Assembly (NCBI GenBank): GCA_021234155.1
Contig: JAJEKV010000057.1
Span: 4,249,821 to 4,313,820 of the forward strand
From: Isoetes taiwanensis
Lineage: Eukaryota > Streptophyta > Lycopodiopsida > Isoetales > Isoetaceae
DNA: 64,000 bases
Reading direction: 5' to 3'
Part shown: in pieces, positions 11,848-21,744 of the stretch
Layout: each line of letters starts with the position of its first letter
Position numbering within the stretch: position 1 is the first letter of the stretch
The notes under the pieces: generated by a model
Databases searched by the model: none
What the model was told of the DNA's origin: nothing
Seen by the model: the letters and a program-made list of their open reading frames with translations, nothing else
Made by a program: the position numbers and the translations under genes

Positions 11848-12164
11848 GTGTCAGAGGTGGGATCGCTTCTTGGAAGGGCTGGCACTGCTGATTTTGGTAA
11901 AGCTGTTGAAGCCCTTGACACATTTTCGAGCAGTATATACTTGGGTAGTGGATTTGGTGCCGGTGTGGCACCTGAGGGAAACAAGATTGGAATTCTGGCA
12001 TTTGAAGTAGCAAATACAATTGTGAAGGGGAATAACCTCAAACAATCACTCTCTAATGAAAGTTTGCAGTTACTTAAAGATGATATATTGCCATCTGATG
12101 GTAGCCAAATATTGGTTTCAAGGGATATGGGCAAACTTTGGAGGATCACTGCTGCTGATAAAAG
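11848..12164 (+). pseudogene. Single exon of a PSK SIMULATOR 1 (DUF3475/DUF668)-like gene
   Basis: The segment reads 'VSEVGSLLGRAGTADFGKAV', then 'KIGILAFEVANTIVKG', 'LKQSLSNESLQLLK' and 'AADKR'. This is the conserved DUF3475 start of plant PSI1-type proteins, plasma-membrane proteins linked to phytosulfokine responses and growth. It is framed like an exon: a CAG acceptor ends at 11847 and a GT donor follows at 12165, with the AG|G phase expected for an Arg codon. I cannot find the following DUF3475 or DUF668 exons in the next 1.4 kb, where a repeat begins. It is therefore either a captured exon or a decayed gene; within the exon there is no lesion. Confidence 0.75.
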
Positions 12165-12433
12165 GTAAAAGAGAACATGTGGTTTTCTTGTGCAATGAAA
12201 TTTACGTGGACTGCAAATTTGTGAATATATCAACCTTTCTCTACTTGTTTGCAAGGGTAAAATCTGAGTTTTGAATTTGTTTTTGCACTGCCATGCAGAC
12301 ACCTAGACTTTCAGATTTTGTTTTTGAACCAGATTTTTGGGTTCATATTCTTCCAAGTAGGTAAATAACTTGACTGAAAACATGTTTTGAATAAGCTTTG
12401 ATTAAGTTAACAACAATAAACAGAACTGGATTG

Positions 12434-12727
12434 GTTCGAATGCATTCTGGTTAAGTTAAACTTGTAACTTAACTAAAGGCATTCTGAAGGGATTTTGGTT
12501 AACCACTAACTTAACAAGACGATGTCTGAACAACTAGTAGTTAGGTTATAATTTTCTAACTTAACTATGTTTGGTGTGAAGAAATTTAACTTTATTCTAG
12601 TTAAGTTAAGTATTCAACACAAACTTAACTATTTTTAGTGTGAATGCAGTTGTTATATTTAAGTTTAACTAGGTAGTTAATTTTTTTTAACTTAACTTAA
12701 CTAAACGGCGGGTGCGAATGAACCCTA
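12434..12727. repeat. AT-rich dispersed repeat, copy 2
   Basis: Dense in aacttaacta/gttaagtta, ending ggcgggtgcgaatgaaccc, the reverse complement of the start of the copy at 9269. The left end (ggttcgaatgcattctgg) resembles the inverted right end, suggesting imperfect terminal inverted repeats and a MITE-like origin. Left boundary uncertain; similar sequence may extend to about 12340. Confidence 0.5.
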
Positions 12728-13566
12728 AAAACAGCTAAATCTTAGTTTTCCTCTATTTTCTTATATAATATATAATTGTCTCCTCCATAGAACGCTTCCC
12801 TGAGATTTTTTCCTTGTGAACTACCTGCAAGAGCGATCTATTCAGCAGACCCAGGCAGATCTACTTGCTACTTGATGATATATCATAAGGATAAGATTAA
12901 TTATGGGGCAAAACCAAAAGTTAGGTCAAGATTTAAGACCACTTAAAAATAGATGATGCCGGCTGAGAAGCTCTGTTATGCCCAATAAAATGAAAGCCAG
13001 GAGTGAAGAAAGAGCTCAGTCTCACTTTACTCTGCAATTCCAGTTTCATTTGTCATGTTCAAACCATGTAAGCCAGTTAGTATCCCTTCCACGTGGTTTA
13101 ATTTCATTTTCAGAATCTCAATTTACTTAGGTACATTTTGTTTTTTTGGTTGCCGGAAAGTTTCGTTACACGTCATTCTGCTCCCATATGCAATGAGATG
13201 CTGACACGTGTCCCTATTTCTATCCCTGAAAATGCCCTAAAGTTGTACTACATCAAGTTTTTTGTCTAGCAAGGTTGATTTCTAGAATGCCTTTCCATAA
13301 TGCAGTCCAGAATTTAGTTCAGAATGCAGACCAGAAATCCTGGAATTCATATTGTATTCGATCACATATTGAAATCAAACTGGATTCAAATTTATATCAA
13401 AATAAACTGCAGATTCATATCAAAAGTTTACAGTAGTAAAACAGACTTCAAATTCATATCAAAAGTTTACAGTAGCAGAATGATTTGAAGTTCTCAAAAC
13501 ACTCAAATAACAGCCAAAATTCTCACTGAATAACAAAAACTAAAAATTCAAGTTCATAAGGCCAAA
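12728..13566. other. Spacer downstream of the recombinase gene
   Basis: No gene recognised. It includes a short duplicated 'attcatatcaaaagtttacagtag' stretch at about 13411-13478 and presumably the recombinase 3' UTR. Confidence 0.45.
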
Positions 13567-15703
13567 CTATAAGATCCCATCACTTCGAATTATCTTCTTC
13601 ACAAGGTCTCCCAAGTCGAAACTGCCACCTCCAGGAAGAATGATACAATTGCTGAAGTTGCCACCTGAGATATTGGTAGAACCAATATCCATATTCAAGT
13701 TGAAGGCTCTCCTTAATTTGACATTCTGTCCAGCAAGCTCCTCTAAAGAAAGGTTATCAAAGAAGTCATCATCCAACTGACTAGAAGCTCGCGCAACTAC
13801 AGTTGTATCGTTCTTCACATCAGTCTGAACCGTCTCATTTAAAGAACTACTACCTTCAACCGCCTTCACAGTTTCGATTTCTGAATTCAGATTTCCTAAA
13901 GAAAGATAGGAATACATCAAAATGCATTCTAGATCATGAATCAAAAGAACAAAATAATTAAAATAAACACTTACCAGAATCAACAGGATTTTGTAGAACA
14001 TGGAATGAACCAGAATTCTGCTTCAAATCATAGTCACCTAATTCAGATTTGTACACGTCTTCAAACATTCGATGCGAACCATCGGCATTAAAAGGTTGTC
14101 CCACGATTGACATTGCAGCTTTAGCCTTGAGATCGATCGTTTTACCATACCTGTAACAAAGAATTAAAAACTAAAAATACAGCCAGAACTTAATAAACAA
14201 CAGAAAGTAGAAACTAACTAAGTAACTTATCTTTTATACGACTCGGGATTTCTATGACCAGTAATTGTCATCCCCACGTCAATAGGAACTTTGGCCCTAG
14301 CTAATCTGCTAACAACATAACTTCGGCCAGATTTTCCAGAGAACTTCCCTTCTACTCCAATACTACGCAGCATATACTTCATCCACCCCCCTAAAACTTT
14401 GGCAGAAACTCTATGTTTCTTATTGTACCATGCCTGTAACCAACACAAGGAATATGAAATCAAGATAAAAAAAACAAAAAACAGAAGTATACTTACATCG
14501 TCTCTTGGAGACACAATACACTCCATAAAAACAAATCTTTCCGCCTTCTCAAACTCATTATACACTGGAAGATGTTTCAATAGGCATTTGAAAGTAAAGA
14601 TGACATCCAGTTCAAAGCATTTGATTGGCACTCTAAAGCTTTCTTCTTGATATTTTTTCATCGACACATCATAGTTCTTACTTAATCTTTCACTGTATTC
14701 CAAACATTCAGCCCCATCTATATTCAGAATCTGAAAATCATCAACCAGTAACTTATAAAGCTCTTCTCTGCCTCTAATTGCAAAACGAGAGACACAATAG
14801 AACATAAAACGACGCTGCAATCCTCGGTTGCTATAAACAGAATGATCAACATCCATTAGTAAAGCTTGTTCAGTTGCAAAACTTATCTCCTCAGCTTTCT
14901 TCCTTTTTCCACAAACCCCAGGAGCCATTCTGGATCTTCTCATTGAAGCAATGCAAGCCTTTCTAGCGTTTGAGAAAATTGGACTCTCCCTAATATCAAA
15001 AGGTACTTCTTCCAAACCTGTTAAACCAATTCTGAGCCCATCTGATAATTGCCCCAAATTTCCTGAACATATCCTGCAATCTGAAACAAGAAACAACACA
15101 TTAGCAAAGAAAAAACAAAAGAAAGATAATATACAAATTTGTACTCACGTTTCAGTCGGGTACAGTCCACCTTTGATCTTACACACTTGTAACATAAATC
15201 TTTCAAGCATCCTAGCAAAATCACGCAGATCTAACTCTTCAATTTTTTTTGTCAAGTGGCAAACCTTGTTTGATCCTCCATGCATAAAACCTAGTTCTGG
15301 CCCATTCAATCTTATTAAATTTTCTATCAGCTTTATTAACTTCTCTCACGAGATCCTCATCAAGCTCCTAGAAGGCCACTGATTTTCCAGAACTGGTTTG
15401 CACAACATTCTCAGGCAGATTCTCCTTACTAGAATCACATGCAGAATCATATGCAAAGAGAGCAGGCATCTTTTCAATGTCATCAATGTACTCCTTCATT
15501 TCATCCTCTCCAAACTCTTTCGAAAGCAGAGCCTCAAAGTTGTCTTCATGATCTTCGTTATCTTGATCCAAGAATGCATCCACATGTCCCATTTCCGGTC
15601 CCATTTCCTGAGTGATGTTTAAAAGAAAGGGAGATTGCTGAGAAACACCATCCTCTTGAGCTTGAGACTGTATTCCAGCCATAGCAGACGGTATTCCAGC
15701 CAT
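13567..15703 (-). CDS. Crypton/DUF3504-type tyrosine recombinase, with breaks
   Basis: Five exons (15703-15149, 15073-14497, 14433-14231, 14150-13975, 13895-13567) join in phase to about 612 codons if one extra A is discounted. After an acidic N-terminal region comes a core-binding part ('WARTRFYAWRIKQG', 'DFARMLERFMLQVCK', 'GGLYPTET'), then a catalytic domain. The tyrosine-recombinase set is visible: Arg near residue 285 (FAIRGREEL), K-x-x-R at about 411-414 (FSGKSGRS), His-Arg at about 437 and the nucleophile Tyr at about 443 (TGHRNPESYKRY). 'CLEYSERLSKN' and the late 'NISGGNFSNCIIL' also match metazoan/protist DUF3504 proteins. Such enzymes move Crypton elements by DNA strand exchange; some are domesticated. 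Three breaks: a TAG stop (15370-15368), an A8 run that shifts frame (15250-15243) and an AT donor at 14230. No flanking target duplication was found. Family assignment is strong; activity is doubtful. Confidence 0.82.
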
Positions 15704-16229
15704 TCCAGACTAGCATAGCAAAAAAACCTCCAAAAAGATAAGGCCAAAGGATAAAAGGCAAGAAATTGCCACTAAATGTTGAGCCATTACAACCTTTTTC
15801 AACAGAAAGAAGCTTCAAAAACCTGTAAAAGGACAAGAAAGAATGTTAGACACCTAAAATCAAAAGCAAACAGAATAAAAAACAAGGAAACAAAAGATTA
15901 TTTACCTAAACTGCAAAAAGATGTCGTCCAAATGCAAGAAATCCGAACGGCGCCTTCAGATCCGCCAAATACATCAGCATTATTAGAAAACTATGCTGCC
16001 TATAGAAGAAAAATAGTCAAAAGCAAAAAAAAATCGCACAGACCAGTCTTTAAGCCGCCACAACTGCCTTCAAGCATGAACGCCGACCAGCGCCTTCAAG
16101 AAGATCACAAAAGAAAAGATCGGCTTCAAGCAATCGCCATAGCCGGATGCGGCCGGAGGCGGAAAAAAAAAGGAAACACAAAAAGCATGCTCAAACATTT
16201 TATACTGTGACGTGGCCGCTGACGTGGCA

Positions 16230-16440
16230 GAATGCATTTTCTGGCATGTCAAGGTAGCCGACGCGCGAATGCAAAGGCCCCTTGGGCCATTTTCTGGCAT
16301 GTCAAGGTGGCCGACGCGCAAAGGTGGCCGACGCTAAGAAGCCTTTAAAGCCCTTGGGCCATTTTACGGCATGTCAAAGGTGGCCTCCCAGGCCTACCAC
16401 GTTCCATGCCAGAAAATGGCCCAAGGGGCCTTTCCCTTAT
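16230..16440. repeat. Compound direct and inverted repeat (29-bp perfect palindrome arms)
   Basis: An exact 29-bp inverted repeat has arms at 16273-16301 (starting aaaggccccttgggccattt) and 16405-16433. The left part also holds direct copies of ttttctggcatgtcaaggt(g/a)gccgacgcgc separated by about 50 and 70 bp. The segment is GC-rich relative to its surroundings and lies about 0.55 kb upstream of the recombinase start. A fold-back mobile element or a promoter-proximal repeat are both possible. Confidence 0.75.
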
Positions 16441-16690
16441 TCTGAAGGGCAAACCCTTGGGAGTTGGGTTGGTGGAATATGTTGTTTTATGTTGTTGGAT
16501 GTACTACTTTACAGTGCAGATTGGGAATCCACTATGCATGATGTGACATTAGTGGATTGCTAGTTTGTCGTTGATCCTAGTCCGAAGAACGTTTGCTAGG
16601 GCTACCAAGATCTGGGCTTTCATCATGGAGCTCCATTATCGATGTACACACATTACATGTTCTGGCTCTTTCCCCAGCTCTTCCCGTCAT

Positions 16691-16842
16691 TAAACAGTTT
16701 AGGGTTTCATCGCAGCACTCTGTCGGCTCAGATTAAATACCTTCAATTTAAGTCTAGGGGAGGGTGTAAACAGTCTAGGATTTCATCGCAGCACTCTGTC
16801 GGCTCAGATTAAATACCTTCAATTTAAGTCTAGGGGAGGGTG
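16691..16842. repeat. 76-bp tandem duplication
   Basis: Two 76-bp units (16691-16766, 16767-16842) differ at only two visible positions. Each ends in aagtctaggggagggtg, which resembles the polypurine tract and LTR start at the 3' end of copia elements, so the unit may derive from a copia 3' region. Confidence 0.85.
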
Positions 16843-17409
16843 TCCATTGGCTGCTCACTTAAGTGCATAAATGGAATGGCAGCCATGTATGCGTCTCAAA
16901 TGCTTTCTGAATAACATGGCAGCATGCCTACCTAGATACCCTACATTGCAAGCTTGAAAACATGCCAAGTAGATAATGCTACTTTAAGTTATAAGCTATC
17001 AAAGAGGTAGGGGTACTGGTACCACCAGGGCTGAGCGGGCAGCCTCCATAGGATACCAGGTAGCCCATTGAAGGCTGCACTGAGCCCATTAAAGGCTACA
17101 ACTATGTATAATGCCAAAGTTGAAGAGAAAGAACCAGCCATTATCTTGATCAGATTTATTAAACAATTATATTTAAACAACAATCTCTAAATCATCATTA
17201 AATTTACAATTGAATTTGCAATGTACAATTGAATTTACAATGTCTTACAATTCGCAATGTTCAATTGAATTTACAATGCCTATAATCATCATTGAATTTG
17301 CAATTGGACATCCCAAACAACCTGCAATGATACAAATTGAAAATTGACAACAAATTCCAAAACAAATTGAAAGCAATAAATTGAGAACACTTACCATCAT
17401 GTGCATTAG

Positions 17410-18640
17410 TTTGATGCACCTTCCCACCTACAAGTACCTAGGGGTGGAGTTCCCCCTCCTCGCTCTGTTGGGAGACGTCCATCTGCTTGCGGGTGACAGC
17501 AGGCTGGAAAGCACTTTATGCCATGCAGAACAACAGTCACCAGGCAGAGCTCTATGATTGGGGCCATCAGTCACATCTGTTTCTGGCGCTGGTCGAGCCT
17601 GTCCTTGTACAGGGTCGAGGTTTGGGGCCCCGTCGTTTCTTTGGCGACCTGGAATGACTTGGAGCAGGTGCAGAAGGCATTTTTGGCACGGGCACTTGGG
17701 GTGAAACCTTCAGTCCCCTATCGATTCTCTGCTGCAGAAAACGGATTCTTGCCGCCGCCCGAGCAGCCCTTGATAGACACATCGCCTACTTCTTCAAAGT
17801 GGTTAATATGGGTGATGCTCGGCCCCCCACCGGCTTACGCCGTGGTAATGGGCCCGGCTTCCTCGGTCCCTTGGAGGGTAAGAGAGATCGCTGGTTCGCC
17901 CGGATGGAACGTCGGGGGAGCCGCCAGATCGTCGTCGTGGTGGACCGCGAGAGGGCCGATCGTGACAGCTTGCGGGAATACCGGACGCTTGCTTCCTTGG
18001 CAAGCTCGGGACCCCGGCCAGCTAGAGCAGGTCAAAAGCGCCCATTACAAGGAGCACATCAACCCCGCGTTGGTCCCGGAGCCCACATCTCTACTGCGTT
18101 CCCGGGCGCCCGAAAAAGCTTGCACTCATTGCCTCCATTCGCACAGTGCCCACCATCTCCGCCGAGATCGAGGCGGTGGCTTGGGGAGCCTCGCCGGACA
18201 GCTCTGTCGGTCTTTGTCAAACGGGTGCCATTGAGGATGAGTCCCACACTTTCCAGAGTTGCCCAGGATTCAGTCAGATCCGGGCCAGATACGTTCCCTT
18301 AGTACGGCCGGACTTGCCCCTACATTTGCTGATGAGCACACCGTCGGTACGTGCCCTAGAGTACTGGATATGCGAGCCCACCTTTGCCCCCGCCTGGCTG
18401 CTCGCTGATCAGGCACTATGGGTATGGTACATGAGTGTATATATTTGTGTGTTTTTGTATTTCGTATATTGGAACAGTTTGTCAGCAGGCGGATTGCTGT
18501 CACGGTTTTTCCCTCGAAAGCCCTTCGGGGCGGGGGTTTTTTAATCCGAGTAGAAATCCGCTTGCTGCGCTTTTGTATTGGGTCCCATATACCGATTGGT
18601 CTCCGTGGACGATAAAAATATCTTCCTTCCTTCCTTCCTT
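17410..18640 (+). mobile_element. LINE (non-LTR retrotransposon) 3' part, degenerate and GC-rich
   Basis: Across changing frames the plus strand reads 'YKYLGVEF', 'AGWKALYAMQ', 'VEVWGPVVSLATWNDLEQVQ', 'FLARALGVKPSVPY', then 'EDESHTFQSCPGFSQIR'. This is the region after the LINE reverse transcriptase (the 'KYLG' and 'YG-x-E-x-W' motifs) followed by a C-terminal Cys/His segment. Stops and frameshifts interrupt every frame, so it is a 5'-truncated dead copy. The 3' end is marked by a cttcc microsatellite at about 18622-18641. G+C is visibly much higher than on either side. Confidence 0.72.
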
Positions 18641-18799
18641 CCTCTTGCTCTTCAATAGCATATACCTCTTCTTCCTCATTTCATATACTGCCATATTGAA
18701 TAAGGTCATCTCACACCATACAACAAGTTTCTCAATCTCTTTTGTGCCACCCTTTCATCTTTCCTTCTTTTTCTAGATGCCTCCATTAGTTCCCTCTCA

Positions 18800-19521
18800 T
18801 GACATATTTAACAAAATTTGGACTTATTCAAATCTAATAGATATACTTCAAGGATGCCATGATAAGATTATAAATATTTTCAACTCGTATTGATTTTAAA
18901 AATTCGTCCAATTTATCTTTAGTATATCGCTTTTACTCTATTTAAAATTAAATTTTTATCTAAGATAAATTCTGTATGATTAAAATGTTATTTTTTAGAA
19001 ATATTTATAGAAGAATTTTTAAATTGAAATTAATTAACTAATTACGCTTATGTTTTAAAAAATTAAATAGCTTATTATTGATCATATTTTATTTCATCAA
19101 TAATAAATTATTCAGTAGTTATTATAAAACATTAACTTTATCACTTAATTAATTTCAACCTAAAACTTTTCCTAAAGTATTCCTAAAAGTGTAAAAGTTT
19201 GTCAATTGTGAAATTCTCATATGAATTTTAAGTCAATCACTTATTAAACCATCAGATTTCATTTAAAAATTATCATGATTGACAAATTTTAAATTTGTTA
19301 AGTTACTGAAAATTAAAATTTTATATTTTTAAAATGTCTAATTCTAAATAGATTCAAGTAAAAATTAGTTTGATAAGTAATTTTATTCTTTGACAACCAT
19401 TATAGTTTTAATCTAAAGATAAACAATCAAGAAGAATTAAACAATACATAAATTCTTATAATGGCATCCTTGAAGTGTTATTTATTAAATCTGAATAAGT
19501 CCAATTTTTGTTGAATATGTC
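18800..19521. mobile_element. Long fold-back (terminal-inverted-repeat) element, about 720 bp
   Basis: The left end gacatatttaacaaaatttg and the following 60 bases recur inverted at the right end (to 19521), and inverted similarity continues inward (aattc...tttatctttag; gaaattaattaa...gttttataa) to a centre near 19090. The whole element could fold into one AT-rich hairpin. It has no coding capacity. No clear target-site duplication flanks it. Confidence 0.7.
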
Positions 19522-21427
19522 GTTACTGTTTTGGGAGTGCCCATAGGACTAGACTGGAGAGGGCACTAAATCATTGACTCATTGACCGTATTTCTCCTCC
19601 TCCAGTTCCAACATGAGCTGGTAGTGCTTATAATTGTTAATGAAATATTTTGGATAAATATAATTGTGTTATTCGAGAGTACTATCCACAGAATATCAGA
19701 ATATACAACTTTGTCTTTCCTAAAGGTATTCTCATGCTTTGCTGTCAAACAAGCTAATTATTTTGTAATGACATTTTCATGCAAGTAGCAAATAATAATG
19801 CATCATGATATTGTACTTATTCTTAGACATTTGCATGCAAGTAGCAAATAATGCTTAAATTGTATTATGATATTATACTCAATTCTTAGATTTCAATCCT
19901 TTTGTAGTTTTAGAACAAAATATATATTTTCACAACCTTTTGTTGCACTTATTAATGATGCAAACACAATGACAGAAATTTGGCTATTATGGTTTTGGAG
20001 ATAGTTCATTTCGTGAAACCTAAGTTATCTGGGATCAATTTCAAAAGCACGAATCAAAACTATTTTGAAAGTAGTTGGAACATGCCAAACAACAAACATT
20101 GGGTTTGCAACATCCTATGAATCAAAGCTATACATGCCAAATAACAAACATTGGTTTTGCAACATGGTGACGTCAAAGAGGCAGATGAAGAGATTGCAAA
20201 ACACATGGATTGCAACATACATGGATTCAATTGCGTAAGTTCATTGAGAGGTCAGATGAAGAGATTGCAACTAAGTTCATTGACAGGTTTAGGCTTTTCA
20301 TTTACGGGTTCCCCAACATTTACAAAAACATTTACAAAACCAAATATTGCCCAGCAACGCTGGGCACCATTTCTAGTACCTACTATAGACGCAGGCATGC
20401 TCGAACATAGCGTGGAGGCGATGGCGCGCATTTCATCGGATGGCAATGGCACGTCAATGTTCAGAAGCCCTCCATCAGATGGAGGAGGTTTTGGTGCACT
20501 CGAGCATCGTTTCCCTTTCTCTTTGCCTTTTGCTCTATACCGCATTTTTCTTTTTTCTTTTCCTTTTTTCCCATTTTTCTACACACTTTCTCTTTCGTGC
20601 TTGCTCAGCCCTTCTATGATCTGCCTTTTGCTTCTTAATTTTTTCAGCCAGCTCTCTCCTAGATCTCTCTTCTTGACTTTGCCATTAAATTAGCGTTAAA
20701 ACACAAAGTGATACCATCACATGTACTAAATGAGCTTTGGCAAATCAGGCTTTATGCGAAGTTCTACTTTCTCTGACTCAGGTTTAATTACAGAATACTT
20801 GAGAGGTTGATTCCACGATGTTACATAATTGGCAATATGGACGAGAATCACCTTAATTCAATCTGAATACATACATGGCATCTGGAAAAAGATTCATGAA
20901 TGCCAGATTTGGTTCAGTACACCTGAAATTTGCTGCTTGACTAGTGAAACATGCACGTCAATGCTTGATCATATTTAAAAAACAGAAACTGCTTTACAAC
21001 AAGTTCCAGAACACTCGAGAATTTGTGCATCCAATAATGTTCTTCAATGCAATTAATGCATTTTATTTGTATTACATTGGCAGTAATCTGATATAGTGAC
21101 CAAAAATTTGATTTTTCACTCCAGATACACAGCCCATTTACTTAGAAAACATAATATGATTTGGTATAGATTAAGTTGGTTTTTACTGGTGCTTTATGTG
21201 TTGAATGGAAACTTGGCATAGTCTTGGTAAAAACCATGAAAATAGTCTCTGTTCAAAGAGTACTGGAAGAAGAAAGAAAGGGATGCCATTCCATATTATC
21301 ATTACCATTAGGCTTCTGCAATGAGGGAAAGCTTTCAGCAAGCTAGTTTCTATCAAGGTTAAGCTCCCCGATCTTTAATCATGGGAGCATATGACACTTG
21401 CAAGATTAGCTTATTGTCTTTCGTGTC
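19522..21427. other. Spacer without recognisable gene
   Basis: Contains short duplicated phrases (catgcaagtagcaaataat at 19781 and 19834; ccaaacaacaaacattgg-type repeats at about 20090 and 20140) and a pyrimidine-rich tract near 20510-20600. A 180-codon frame at 20151-20693 shows no family similarity and is not called. Confidence 0.5.
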
Positions 21428-21736
21428 TTGAATTCTAAAAAGTCTGATGTATACTCTTTTGGAGTTGTGCTGTTTGAGGTGATATGTGCAAGGCTAGCCA
21501 TGGATCCCTCCCCCCTTCCAGAGGATCAAGCCAATATTGCAGAGTGGACAATACAGTGCCACAAGTCTGGCTTGTTAGAAGACGTAATTGATCCAGACTT
21601 GAAGGGCCAATATAATGTAGAGTCCATGCACAAGTTTGTCGAGATAACTTCAAAATATCTAAAAGAGAATAGAATTGACAGGCCCCCCATGGGTGATGTT
21701 CTTTGGAGTTGCAAAAGAAGTCTGCTATGCCTGTAG
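21428..21736 (+). pseudogene. CrRLK1L (FERONIA/THESEUS-type) receptor kinase fragment
   Basis: The frame begins at 'KKSDVYSFGVVLFEVICAR', kinase subdomain IX, and continues 'PLPEDQANIAEWTIQCHKSG', 'LEDVIDPDLKGQ', 'SMHKFVEITSKYLKENRIDR' and 'PPMGDVLW'. This order and wording are diagnostic of the C-lobe of Catharanthus RLK1-like kinases. There is no catalytic N-lobe, HRD or DFG motif upstream, where a stop lies at 21407. After MGDVLW the frame shifts where 'YALQLQ' would be expected. About 100 residues of an 800-900-residue protein remain, so it is a truncated pseudogene fragment. Confidence 0.85.
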
Positions 21737-21744
21737 AAGGCAAA

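Noticed and set aside
14151-14230. U12-type AT-AC intron in the recombinase gene
   Set aside because: The donor is ATAAGT, not ATATCCTT, and the intron ends in CAG; it looks like a U2-type donor with one changed base.
15368-15435. A hidden intron (GTAAGG donor near 15431, TAG acceptor at 15368) that would remove the recombinase stop codon
   Set aside because: The resulting phase is wrong for the next conserved segment and creates new stops.
20151-20693. 180-codon plus-strand open frame
   Set aside because: The second half is pyrimidine-tract translation and the first half shows no family similarity.
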